A stretch of 64,000 bases of DNA from Edolisoma coerulescens (Eukaryota > Chordata > Aves > Passeriformes > Campephagidae), in the NCBI GenBank assembly GCA_013397115.1, contig VWZW01005505.1:1387880-1451879 (forward strand), in the 5' to 3' direction. Below the pieces are notes generated by a model. That model was not told where the DNA came from, searched no databases, and saw only the letters and a program-made list of their open reading frames with translations. Below are positions 38,151 to 50,692 of the stretch, one piece after another. Made by a program: the position numbers and the translations under genes. Numbering within the stretch: the first letter of the stretch is position 1; the number at the start of each line of letters is the position of its first letter.

Positions 38151-41100
38151 ATTTGAGGTGGTATAGAAAATGTTTCTATTTTTTCTCAATTAAAAATCGC
38201 AAAACTATTTGGAGATGGCGAAAGCATTTAAAAACTCAGAAGAATAACATCTTAAAATATACCAAAACTTTGTTTTCAGTAGCTTTTGGAAGGAGGCGAA
38301 GGTTGATTTAAGGACCACTTAAGCTAACTGGACATTAAGAAGACCACAAATGGAATGGTGGTTTGGCTGTTGTGCTGTTGAAGGAGATGGTTGATGTCAT
38401 TGCAAGTCTGTTCTCTATTAACTTTGTAGTATCATGGGGATCTTCAATTTCACTGAAGACAGTAAAAGGCATAAATGTCATATGTGTCTTAAAGAAGGAA
38501 GCGAAGGTGTATCTGGGAAACTACAGGCTTTGTCACTTATTAAATTGTCTTTCTCTTTGCCCATGAGTTTTTTCACTTCTGTTCTTCCTATTCTGTACCC
38601 CATCCCACAGGAGGTGGGTGAGCGGATGAATGGCTAAGTTAATCTACAAGCACCTTGGTGGACTGGAGGGTTTATGAAGTCCAACACAAGCAAATGCTAC
38701 CCTCAGCTTCCTGACACATGAAAAAATTGAAGAAGGAGGTACAAACAACATACTGAAATGTAAAGCTTGCCTTTATTAAAATTAACAGGGATAAAGTAAT
38801 ACAGATAAAGTAACAGAAACATGACCAAGTGTCCTCATTTAGGTCACAACTTTTGTAATAGGCTTTAGAATAGACTTCTGGAATATGCTGGCTCAACATG
38901 CCTAACACTATTTGATCATATTCAAACTGTAATTTTATGCCCTCTCCTTGTAGATTCTTTTCTTGCTCACACTTTTAAGGACTGTGTACTATTCTGTGCC
39001 TTTATGTCAGGGAAAATATGACAGAACTGGAAAAGACTAATGATCTAAGCGAGGTTCCAAAATAATGGAAGACTTTCCATGCAAGAACTGATAGAGTAAG
39101 CTAGGACTCTGCAATGTGAAACAGGGGTGAGTTCTGGGCTGTTTATAAAACAGGACCCTCATGGAGAGAGAGGCTACAGAAAAATCATTCACAGGAACTA
39201 GGTGCCAGAATAATAACACACAAAAATGGGGGGGGGGAAGTTTTTAATCACTAGGTAGGTGATAGCCATATAGACCTCCTTGTTAAAGTGTGGTGAGGTT
39301 GCAAAATACTTGCCTGGGTTCAAGCAAGATCCATAAGAAGTTAACAGGCAAACAGAAAAGCAAATTTTCAAGCTGAAAATCTGAGCTGGAAATAATTTGA
39401 AGCAGTAATAGGAAAGGGTTATAATATGTATAAAAGGAAAACGTTTATTTATAGAATATATAAAGCAGAGATTTTCCATCTTCTTTATGACTGCTGTTAG
39501 AGAGCCCTGAACTCCTCAAATCTTTTTCTGTTGAGTGGTCTTAAAGACTCTGGGAATATTTGCACCTGTTTCCAAGAAGACTTGGAAGTAAACTGTTTAT
39601 TTAAACCATTGCAGAAGTTAGCTTGAATGGTCTCATTCAGGGCTGAAGTAGCACTATTCTAACTTGATTTAAACTGCCAGAAATTGATTTAACTCATCTT
39701 GAAGCAAGAGCTTAAGACCTACAACTGAAAACTAAGTTTCTATAAGAAATACACTTGTTATATCTATCTAGCTAGTAAAGTTTTTAGATATAGATATGCA
39801 ACCCAAGCTCAAAGTAGACAGAGTGTTAAGAAATATGTACTTTCAGAGGCTTGGTTAATCAGCTCTTGCCTGAATAATTGAAAGGGAACAAAGGCAAGCA
39901 CAGTGCTCCAGAGGTTAGTGTTGCTGCAGGAGGTGGGAACCTAAGTAATGACATGCAAAGTGAAGGTAAAATGAATTCCATCTCAATTTCTAACTAATTC
40001 TAACTCAAATTCTACTAGACAACAACAGGTCAAAAAAGGGAGTGCTCATTAAGTTTCAGCAAACTTTCCTCTTAATTAGTTTAAATTAAAAAAAAAGATA
40101 TTGTGCCTTACTGTATGTATAAAAGTAGCCATTTGATACATAAAAGGCAAGCTATAAATAACATGGAAAACAGAGATGTGATAAAGTTTTCTAGTGACTG
40201 CATTTATTCAGAACAGCCCCATCATCAGAAGGAACATATAGAAAAGCAATAAAAGATAATTTTAAACTTAACAGAAGCAATAGAAGTGACAAATTATAGC
40301 AGCAGGACTCTATGTTGTAGCTTGCTGAACCAGATGTCTAAGAGTTTTCCAAAACACTGAGAATAGAAACATAACTTCTTACTTGAACATTACCATGGAT
40401 CGTCTAGATAACTATTTTGCATTTAAAAATGCAACAGCATTTGAGAAGCTCTAACTTTTTGTAGGCAAAACAGTTGAAGTCAAAATCTCTAAATTATTTC
40501 ATAAAAATCTCAGCTGTAATACACCCAAAAATGCTACTGTGTTTTGGCACTTTTGCAAAATGAGGTCGTGAAAACTTACTCTATTGACAATTGCAGGAAG
40601 AGCAGACTCAGGGAACATTGACACAGACCAAGGCTGACATTTGGTTAAAAGGTAGTCACTACTGTAGCAAGAAAGCATTGCTTGATGCCATTCATAAAAT
40701 ATAAGTAAAACCATTCCAATAGCACCACAGTGAATTCTATCAAGCAGAAAGGTGACCAAATCCGTGCACCTGGTGGTAGTTTTAGGCACTATTTGAGCAA
40801 GACACTGCATGTTGCTGATGACATCCACACACGTCCCTGTTTCTCAAGTTCATTTCATAGTAAACAGACTATGTGGGTGAAGGTAAGTCTGCCTTCTCCA
40901 AAAAAAACAAAGAAACTCTTATATGGAAACATCAAAAATGCTGCTATGCAAAGCAAAGACAATATAGGATGAGTAGAATTAGAAAAAAAAAAAATTAAAG
41001 TGTCAGTCATTCTCAATAAGAGTTAGATACTTAAATCTCTCTGGCCTTAATTTTTCATACTCTTCAAAAGTTATAAACAAAGAACTTTATAGCTTTTAAT

Positions 41101-41615
41101 GTCTAAAATTTCACATAATGTGATCATTGCAAAAGTCACTACCCATAATATAAAAATTATTTCCTACATAGGAAATAAGTCAAATAGCCTGTTGTTATTA
41201 TTAATCACATTTATATGATGGTAAAAGATGAGATATTGTTAGAGCATTGCAGTTCCATTATTCTATTACTCCTTTGCATACTTGATCTAGGGTCAAGGTT
41301 TTCTTCTACAGTTTTTTTTTTTAAAGTTTTTTTAAAATTTTTAGTGTCTGACACACTATATTTCTGTCACTAATAAAACACCTTCACTGGCCATCTTCTC
41401 AAAATAATCAAGGTAGTGCACTGTGAAATACATCAGGTAACGTCGGTCTTCAGGATGTTCTTCCCTTCTTTCAGCTAGGTCTTAGGTCCTGATCCATTAC
41501 TCTCAGTCTTAGTACTAACCTAAATTAAGAGCTTACTCCTCATATAATAATTGGAAAAAGGCTGGAATATATATAAACAATGAGACCCATTCAGATCTCT
41601 ATTAACTGTTAGAGG

Positions 41616-41651
41616 TATTTATCTATTTCTAGGTATCTATCTATTTCTAGG
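41616..41651. repeat. 18-base tandem duplication
   Basis: TATTTATCTATTTCTAGG (41616-41633) is followed directly by TATCTATCTATTTCTAGG (41634-41651). There is one mismatch in 18. Recent replication-slippage type duplication. Confidence 0.85.
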
Positions 41652-43084
41652 AAGGGAGCTAATTGTGTCCTTTTTTTCCTAAATTAGATGCTTTGGATAA
41701 TTGTCTGGGCAGGATGACCAAGTCATTCCTTTACTTACAAGACAAGCAAAAAGTTAGACATTGACTAAAGGCACCTATCTCTCAGGGGATAATTTCACTG
41801 CATATCTATCACATCAAGCAGAAACTCAATTATTTGAATCCATGGAACAAATATTATTTAAACTCATGGGCAAATTTTCTACTATTTTTGCTGGCTGTGG
41901 TTTAATACTTGTTTGAAGTGTCTCTAAAACTCTGTTCGGAGAGGCAATATACTCACATTATTTTCTTATGAATATAGGCTTTTGCTCTCCCCACCTCTAG
42001 ATAGTCTAATTAAAAAGTTAAAGAGACTTAGTACAAAGACCTATGGAAATTATATACTTATTATGTGTGTAATAAGTGGTAGGATTGTAGTGTATGGGTC
42101 TGTGCTGAAGGAGAGATTCTGTGCATTCTTATAGAACTTGACTTCTCATCACCAGTAAGGACAATCATGTCGCTCTGATAAGGAGAGGATATTCTAAATA
42201 TGTATCAAGCTTAATTTATAAGCATTTTCATGTATGCTTTAAATAGACAAAATAATTGGAATGACATTTGTATAAATAAGAATGAGGATGAAGCCTTAGA
42301 AGGAAGTATTTATGGAATAAAATACAGCTGAGAGAAGCAAGGTTTCAGTATACATTCTATGATGGCTATTTTATACCATTAAAAATGAAGGTTATACAGA
42401 TTCATTTTTTTTTCTCAGTAAATATTAAAAAGTTAGTTCTAGCTCTACATTAAAATGAAAACTTTCCTGTCTTTAGAAGAGTACCCTAATCCATGCCTCC
42501 ACTTTCTTTGACCAAAACTTCCATGTTCAAACAGTCAATAATTTTAGAGTTAAGTCTCATCTGGAACGTGAAGAAGTCAAAATTCAAATCCGTATTTTTG
42601 TGCATAAACTCTCTTGTTCTAGTCACTTCACTTTGTATAAATATGGTTTGGGTCAGAGGAAGTAAGATTATAACCATCGGTGTTACCACAGTTTACTTCT
42701 GCTACTCAAATATTTTAACACTTTAACAACAATTTGAAAAGGAAGAAAAATATGCATGATGAAGATCTCTTCAATTTATGAACTTTGTACTTCTACCTCA
42801 TCTAGTTTGCAGGAATTCTCAGTCTGACAAAATGCTTTATATTTGTGCACGTAAATGTGTATCTACATACCCATGTACTACACAGATATGCACATGTGCC
42901 TACACGCACGTGTAGCCACGCAAACATATAAATGTACACATACTTGAGTGGTCTTGTGACCTTTCTAGAGTTCTACACTGGCAAGGAGGCATTAGGCAGC
43001 TGCTTAATGTTAGCTTATTTTATGCCCTAAGCTTTAGTGATAAAGGTGGAATAAAATAAGCAGACTATTCTAGCTTTCAGTCAT

Positions 43085-43320
43085 GAGTTTTAATTGGCAT
43101 TAATTAAATCGGCTTCCAAAGGGCACATTATGTAGGGAACCTCCCCATTTAAATAATTATTCCATGTTTGTCAAACACATTAGTTCTGGTAGAAAGCCAA
43201 ATTCAAAAAGAGGAGATACAGACCAGGTAAGTGTTACTCTTAAGTGCCTCCTAATTGTTTTTCAGTAATTATTGGGAGCTTTTATTATGCAAATGTTAAT
43301 AGCAGTGCAGCTTTCTTCAC
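43085..43320. promoter_or_regulatory. Candidate conserved enhancer, homeodomain and octamer sites
   Basis: Seen: TTAATTGGCATTAATTAA near 43090-43107, TTTAAATAATTATT near 43149-43162, GTAATTATTGGG near 43266, and a perfect octamer ATGCAAAT at 43287-43294 followed by GTTAAT. Known: POU factors bind the octamer and homeodomain proteins bind TAAT cores; vertebrate gene deserts often hold enhancers of this make-up. Inferred: regulatory function. The region has no transposon signature or open frame that would explain it otherwise. Chance remains possible because the whole window is A/T-rich. Confidence 0.3.
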
Positions 43321-44739
43321 TAAGAAGCAGTACCAACATGCTTCCGGAATGAACATGACTTTTACACTAACAAATCTCCTAATAAAATTATGAAAAATAT
43401 GTAGAAGTGTCCAGAAATGGTCTGGAGTCAGTAAGTCTTCCTCTTCCTATACAACTTCAAAGTAAATGATTTTTCATTTAGTAAAGCCAGAAAGTAATTT
43501 TCATTAAGCCTTGTTTTGTTTATCACAGAAACAATAACCTTTTGTGTATCTTTTTGTTTCACTAGTTAGTAAAACAGTGTGGAAACAGTAAAATATTGAG
43601 GCTTGGTGGATTCTGCTTGACAGAACTATGTTTCTGTAGCAATGGAACTCTCTTCCAGCTTGAGGCTTAGAAAATAAAAAAAGCCTCTTGCATTCTCTTT
43701 TATTTCTGAAATTTAACTTCATACTCAAAAAGTATAGACAACAGAAAATACATCCAACTGGGTTTTGTTACCAGGCACATTACTTTTACCATGGTGTGAA
43801 ATATTGCAAAATCTTAATTTAAACAGCTTGCCAATGCACTAAAAAGATATGTCTTAAATTATTTCTTTCACAGCTATTAGTCCAGGATTCCTACACAAAA
43901 AAAGTGTTTTTAGGATCAGAAAGTTAGAACTGGATTTTTTAGATGCATTGAGATCTTTCTCACCTGTAGATAACCAGTGAAAAAATTTGGTCAGTGCTTT
44001 CTGAGTGTTACGATTTGGTAGGGTATGCTGAATCTATTAGCCTAGGCATGTTCTATTTCAGCAATCTGGGGAATGCAATTCTTTTGGGCAACTAGAAGAA
44101 AACAGTTTTGCTTTGTTTTGTTTCTTTAAATTAATGGTGTGTTCTAGTGTTTCAGTAGTGACAAGACATTTAAAAAAATGGTAGAACCCTCCATTGCTAA
44201 AGGGATTAAACCATTATCACTTATCAAAACAAGGCTATGTCTCAGCAAAGAGATTAGCACACAGAAGAGAATACAATATTGCTAGAAAATCTCTACTAAG
44301 TTTCAAGAGAACAGTGATTATTCAAATTCAATAATTTTTGAGCATAATTTGAATGAGTGATATCTAAGTTAAGATAGTATTAGTGTTCAGTGATTTTCTG
44401 TATTCAGTACAAGAGAGGAAAATGTGGCAGGCAAATGACTTGTCAGCATCTAGAGGGACCCACTTTCACTAGTGCAATAAAGGATATTGAAAATTCAATA
44501 ATTTAAATTGTGCTTAAATCAACACAGGATGATTATGCCATTTTTCCTTTCTAGCAAAAGTCCTCATATAATTTAGCAGACATTTTAATTTGTTTAACTG
44601 GTATTTACATTGCCTTTTTCCTTTTTTTCCTTTATATCCTTTCCCCAATAAATCTTGGTTTAAGACAGTAGGGATTGGTAATTTCACTAAGAAAAATTGC
44701 TGTGTAATACTGCACAAGTGCAGGAAGATTGCCAAAACA

Positions 44740-45400
44740 TGTATTTCCCCACAGTTGTATTATTCTACTTTGGAACTGTCTAGATTTCAACCCAAAGAAC
44801 CTGGGCTGTAACCCTTCTCTTCCAGTTGTGCAGCTCTTCCCACGGAGACACTTTTCTCCAGGCACACACTTTTGCAAAGAGGCCCTGTGCAAGCCGTGTA
44901 TGTATGCACAGCGTAAAAACACAGCCGTTCTTTATGTGTCTGATACGTATAGCAGCCAGGTGCAGTGCCAGGTTAAACATTAATGCACGTATGGGTTCTG
45001 ATACTCTTGTATGATCTCTGCTGGCCAGTAAGTGGTCATTCATACCAGGAGTGTCACCTCCTGTAATCCTGGAAGTGTCTGACCTTTGATCTTGCTGATT
45101 CGTTGTGTTTGAGTTGCCTGCTTTTTCCTTAAGGGGATATATTTTCCACATCTCTGCTTTTCCCTTGTGGTTCCCCGAGCTGCCAACTATTGTCATTGCA
45201 ACAATTTCTCTTCTGCCTCTGTTATTACTTATTTCATGTGGCTCTCATTCATGTACTCCCAAAGCTTAGCAATAACCTTCTTGGTAAGACTGAGCCAAGG
45301 TCACCCAGCTGTGCTGCACCAAAGTAGTTCAGGGGTCAAAGAGCTTCACTCGGGCTGTGGGTTATGCTTTGTCTACAGTGTAGGTTATCTAACTGCTTAC
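44740..45400. other. G/C- and CpG-richer patch of unknown origin
   Basis: This stretch stands out from its flanks by balanced base composition. A hand count gives about nine CpG steps between 44840 and 45360. All frames are unusually open: 138 codons on the minus strand (44780-45196), 96 on the minus (44632-44922), and 62-86 on the plus. None encodes a domain that I recognise. A strong acceptor-like TTCTCTTCCAG ends at 44825. Possible explanations are a relatively young insertion whose CpGs have not yet decayed, an exon of a noncoding RNA, or a conserved element. I looked for LTR ends (TG...CA), a primer binding site and CR1 motifs and found none. Confidence 0.35.
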
Positions 45401-45574
45401 TTTATAACAACAGTCCATGTAGCTTAGAAATCAGCCATCTTAAATTAAAACTCTGTAAATATTTCATTCTGTAGTCTTTATCAGCTATGACAAAGAATTT
45501 TATTTATAGGATGTAGTCCTGAATTATTATTCTGTCTCTGAGAAAGGGAAACCCTTATGATGTCTGGAATATGT

Positions 45575-45725
45575 GCGCATATATATATACACATTTATAC
45601 ATATATACATAAATATATATATTAAATATATAACATATGTATTTATAAAGATATGTTAATAATATAATATATTAATATTGAGATATATATAATAAATATA
45701 TATACATTTATACATATATACATAA
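45575..45725. repeat. TA-rich satellite-like tract with internal direct repeat
   Basis: About 150 bases made almost only of A and T with occasional C or G, mostly alternating TA. A 21-base block beginning ACATTTATACATATATAC occurs at 45591-45611 and again at 45704-45724, marking both ends of the tract. Prone to slippage and to forming hairpins or cruciforms. Confidence 0.85.
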
Positions 45726-48700
45726 GATTTTACAAATCTTTCTGATTTTGGAGGAGAGATTCAGATACTTTCCTGACATCCACAGGAACAGAAAACTATA
45801 TGCTAATAGCACAGCTTAAACGTAAGCACGTTTTATGAGTTTGGGAGTAAGTATTACAGGATAGTACGATTGCTGTATTTCCTGAGCATTTTGAACTTTA
45901 TTGAGGGGGATGGGAAGGCACAAGGAGCATGTTGCAATTTGTAAAAATACTAGCTTTTCCTAATGTTGATTTCTAGACCTGATGGTCTAGACACTGTCTC
46001 TCTCATAAGAGGTGAAACATTCCTAATGAAGACTGTGGAGGGAAGCAACGGTTTCATACTCCTGAGGTCAGTGTATAGGTGTAAAAAGCAAGGGCCTAGG
46101 AGAAAATAAAGAGAGAACAGGAGACAAGTCAGATAGATTTTGGAATATGGAACACAGACGGATGCTAGAGTTTGAAAAGTAAAATGGAGAGAGAAATAAT
46201 CTTTGAACAGGGTGAAAACAGCAGCACTAAAGCAACAGTAAGAGTTCATGCAATAAGAACATTCTAGTTTCCAGAACCAGAAATGCTATCAGTATTTATA
46301 TCACTACAAAACATTGGACCTAAACCACTGTCTTCAGAAACTTTTTCCTCTGTGTTTAAAAGACAGTTCTATGACATAATTCTTCAGTGGGATTTAGCAT
46401 GTGTCAGGCTGTGATTACATACGCTTGTTTGTTTTCAGTGAGCACCAAGCTTCCAGCCAAAGTTTTTGTTTTAATCAGAAAATAAATGAGAGTCTCTGTG
46501 ACATTGGTGTGAGTCTGGCACTTGTACCCATTCTGTCATAATAGACTGCACAGATTTCCATTTCAGCCCTTGGCAAAAGAATGTGTGTGCCCAGTTCTCA
46601 CTGATCTGAATGCATGTCAGGCATTTAGGGATGTTTCATGGGCTGAGAAAGTTGAAAAATGAGAATGACAGATTTGTTTCTTGCCTTTTTGAGTAGTCTT
46701 TTCCTTTTGTTTCTATGATGAACTTAGTAACGAGAACTCTGGGTTGGTACTTATTAACTTCTTCTAGTTATGTAATGTAAAACTAGCATGCAACATAGAA
46801 ATGTCTTTTTGAAGGAGGAAGAAGGATATCTGCAGTAGTGGGAAGGATGCATGTCCTTTATTGTTTAAAGAGTACTTTTCAAGTAGAAATTTGATTTTTC
46901 TCTCTTGGCATGGCGCAGAAATATATGAACAGAACTTGTCTTGGAAGGAAATTGGATTGTGCTGCAGGGGTGTATTGCACTGGTAGCAAGTGGGCAGTTA
47001 GTCATACTACAGCCAGTTTAAAACAAATGAAGCCCAGCAAGAACTTAAACAAAATCCTAAAATATGTGCAATGTTTGTCTCAGCACAGCCACTGTCATTG
47101 GTATGCACAACTAAATGTCTATAGTCTCACAATTCCATCACATACCAAGGAATTAAGTCTCAGTCAAAACACACTTTACTTCAATTCAACCCAATCCTAA
47201 AGGGCCAGTTGCCTTGGGTAGCTGAAGCTGTTATCTAGAGCAAGAAAACAGCAGGAATTAAATCCTGTACCTGTCTTTTGTGTTTGTCTTCAAGAAAACT
47301 GACTTAACCTCCTTTTGTCACAGATGATGAACTGAGCTACACTGACTGAGTTGCAAGCAACATTAATAATAATGTAGTGCCTGGCAGGGTCATGAGCCTG
47401 GCCTTAACCCCAAAAGAGCAAACAATGAACTCGATAATAGCAGTCCTTGACTGTAAACACTCATCAGATATTCTGATGCTGTTCATCCAGGTATGTTCTC
47501 ATCAGATCTCTCTGTAAAATTCCAGCTCTAACTTAGAGTTGTCTGTTCATTTGTCGGACACCTAAGTTCACATCTTCATAAAGACTTTAAAAACTAATTC
47601 TGTTAACAATACTCACACTGCACTTCCTGACTGCTGTAATCACTCAATAACAACTTCCTGAGCATCTAATGAAAGGATTAGGACACCTTCCCTTCTATCT
47701 CTAGTAAGTCACAGATTGCACTCTAATTTTTTTTTTGTACTGCAGATTTTAATAAATCATTTGGACTAAAAGGTCTTGTAAAAGTAATAAAATTAAAATC
47801 CTATGCTGATATTGTTTTTATAATGAAATCATATGCAAAGAAAAGCAGTACATGTCATCAGAGTATTTTTAAACAATTTTCTTAATGAAAAGAAGTTGTG
47901 ATCTGTGCGTTTGGGAATAGTTTTCATTATTCATTTAAGAGGACAGCATTAGGTTTATGAATGCCTCCAGAAAGTGTGACAATAACCTTTCTAGGATTAC
48001 TCTTCTCAGATTCTGCTCAGTTTAAGTAATACAATTCTGTTATGACCAAAAAAACCCAAACAAAACCCAAAATAAACCACCCAATACAAAGAACACCTGA
48101 AATTTTTCACAACAGTGCAGAGTAAATTAAAAAGAAGAGAAAGTAAGGGATGGCTTTTCTTTCCTATGGAACAGAAATATCTCCAGTGTCTAAAATTTAG
48201 GGTGAAAAGTATTATCCTTTTTATTGCAATTGTATAAACCTATTTTTTTTTAAGTTTGTGGGATCTTGTAAAAGGGCAAAAGAAAAATTAATATATGATA
48301 AGAACTACATGTATAAAACAGAAATTTACAACCACATGATACCTTTTGAATACTTTGTCTGCAAGAAGTTATACCAGAATGGTTTTATGTTTTGGATCTG
48401 TGTTTCAGCTCTGTGACTTCAGCTTGTGACTTCTGATTCACGAATGAATATATTTCTTAATCCAATTATCGATCATGGAGAGCTGCAGCTCAACAACTCC
48501 AAAAAAATTTATTTTCTCCCTGAAGATATTTAGGTATGAGATAAATAATGTTCATAGGGATCTACAGTGGATTATGCAGAATTATTGCTCTGTAACAGAA
48601 GCGTGATAGCAATAGTTTTTTCATGTTCTGAATATGAGAAGTTTCTTTGTCTCCTCAAATTTCTTTCTGTTGTTCAAGTCCCACTAGAATCTGCTTATAC

Positions 48701-49463
48701 TTTGCCCAAAGCTTCCCCCTGTCCATGACTACCTGTTGTTTACTCCTCATTTATTTGTCTATGGAACATGTAGTAGGAAAATGCTTTTGTGTTGAATTCC
48801 ACAAAATGCAGTAATCGACAAGTAACAAGATAATTTTTTTAATGGAGGAAGTTTTTACCTTGGTAATTTCAATCCTTTGCAATAAGTAGTCATTCTCTTT
48901 AAAAGAGCCATTTCTTGATGCCACTGAATGATGCCTGTGACTATAACACTCTCTGGCCTTGGAAACCAGTCATGCCCACTAAAAAGGTAACCACAGCCCT
49001 ATAAAAGGCCTGTTCCTTTGACAGGTCAAATACATTACCTTGAAAATCTGATATGAAATAAACAAATAGCCAAACCTTATTAAGTCAACCATTAAAAATA
49101 TTAAAAGCTGTTTCTTAGCTTTATAAAATCCAGAGAGGGTTAGAATCCAAATGATCCATGAATTCCCTGTTTTTTCAAAAATTTTGATTCAGATGTTAAG
49201 TTCCTTTTTCCCTAGAATGCCAATTAGTAAATGACTCTTTCAGTATTATCAGACTGACATCCTTTTGGTTTGTTGCGGTTAGACATTCTTTGATCATGAA
49301 GGCTCTTATTGCATTATTAAACAAAAGTACTGGATCCCCAAAGTAGGGACATGGGAAATTCAACTGAAGGCAGTTTCCATAACCTCTTACTTGATTAAGT
49401 TATTTCTGAACAATTCGTTAAAGCCTATTAAATGGAAACATTTGGGCATCACATACTTGTGTA

Positions 49464-49817
49464 ATGTCTGACTTGGCTAATTGTGTCTTCAGGCCTCAAA
49501 GGCTTAGCTCAGTGCAAGTGTGGTGCACCTCTGATGAACAAGTCAAAAGCAAAAGTGTAGAAAAAGAAGTTCTGACTCTCTCCCTGCCACATCCTTTGCT
49601 CCCAGACCTCTTATTGTGTATGAGTCAGAGACAAGTTGTTTCTCAAAGGCTTTCTGTGTCCAAGAGGCCTCAATCAGCATTTTGGGATGAATGTACCTGC
49701 CAATTTGATACCCACGGCCACCTTATCAAAACCAGTCATGCATGCATAAACCAAATGAAGAATGATGGCAATATTTTGAATTCACAACAAGAAGCCATAG
49801 GCTTTTGTTGCAGTTAA
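49464..49817 (+). other. 117-codon open frame, probably not a gene
   Basis: The longest plus-strand open frame of the window. It starts with ATG, ends with TAA, and lies in DNA somewhat richer in G/C than the flanks. The predicted peptide has scattered Cys and many Ser, Gln and Leu. It has no signal peptide, membrane segment or motif that I recognise. An acceptor-like TGTGTCTTCAG lies just inside its start (ending at 49493). Likely chance, or part of a noncoding transcript. Confidence 0.12.
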
Positions 49818-50645
49818 AGAAAATTAATTGTAAATTATTTCATTACTATTTGACTTAAATAATAATTAGAGAAATACAGATATCAAAGTTCACAGAATGT
49901 GCAGGTATGTGTGTGTATTAGATATTGGATAAAGTGTTGTATCTGTTAAAATTTTAAAAAAAGCAGCATAGTCTTAATACAGGCAACTTCAAAAAATGTT
50001 GGTATGCCTATGAGACTACTATATATTTTCAAGTAGCTGAAAAAATCTCATCATTTTAGTTAGTTTTGTGACAGACACTTTGGCACTGACAAACATGCAG
50101 GCTTAAGAAGGAATTGAAAACACCCAGGCTGAGGTGTCAGAAAATAATTGCTTCATAAAACTAAAGTTTATTTCTCAGAGATCCCAGCTTTTCTTAAAAA
50201 CAGACCTATCCTTGCTTGTTACATCTTTTAAGTTTTGCTTTATGTACAAATAGAGGTGTTCTGCAGATTATGCCTTTCATCTATGAGAGAGTATAAAAAA
50301 ATGTGGGGAAAAAAATAAAGGCAATGTATTTGCCCTAAAGAATTCTTAGGCAAGACCACTTAAAATCTTTACATTGAATTAATGTGAGAGGCTGACTTCC
50401 TATTATACATAGCTTTATGGTTTGTATTACAATAATCAATAATTTTGACAAAAGCCATGAGGAAAATAAATAAGAGCAAGTGCACTGGATGCTATATTAT
50501 TTACGCTATTTAAGAAAATTTTGAACATTTAAGGTCAGTTACCAGTGTATGTAAATATGTCCTGGAGTGCTGATTCTCCAACTACATGTTTTTGTACTTT
50601 GTTTTGGTTTGTTTGGTTTTGTTTAGGGGTTTTTATTTAATTTTA

Positions 50646-50692
50646 TATTATGTAACATTATGTTACGTTATGTTATGTCATGTCATGTTATT
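50646..50692. repeat. Degenerate (TTATG)n pentamer repeat
   Basis: About eight TTATG-like units with variants TTACG and TCATG, preceded by a G/T-rich tract (50592-50636). Simple-sequence drift is the likely origin. Confidence 0.75.

Larger units (their letters stand above)
30538..43080. other. Gene-free A/T-rich host DNA
   Basis: Over 12 kb with no supported gene and no clear transposon. Contains microsatellites, a 10-base G run (39228-39237), small duplications at 38.06 and 41.62 kb, and scattered open frames up to 109 codons (40499-40828, minus) with no recognisable domain. Confidence 0.5.

Noticed and set aside
40499..40828. 109-codon minus-strand open frame
   Set aside because: No domain, no splice or promoter context, and A/T-typical composition; left as chance.
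44514..45430. Solo LTR explanation for the CpG-richer patch, using the AATAAA at 44646
   Set aside because: No TG...CA ends, no primer site and no terminal repeat could be placed around it.
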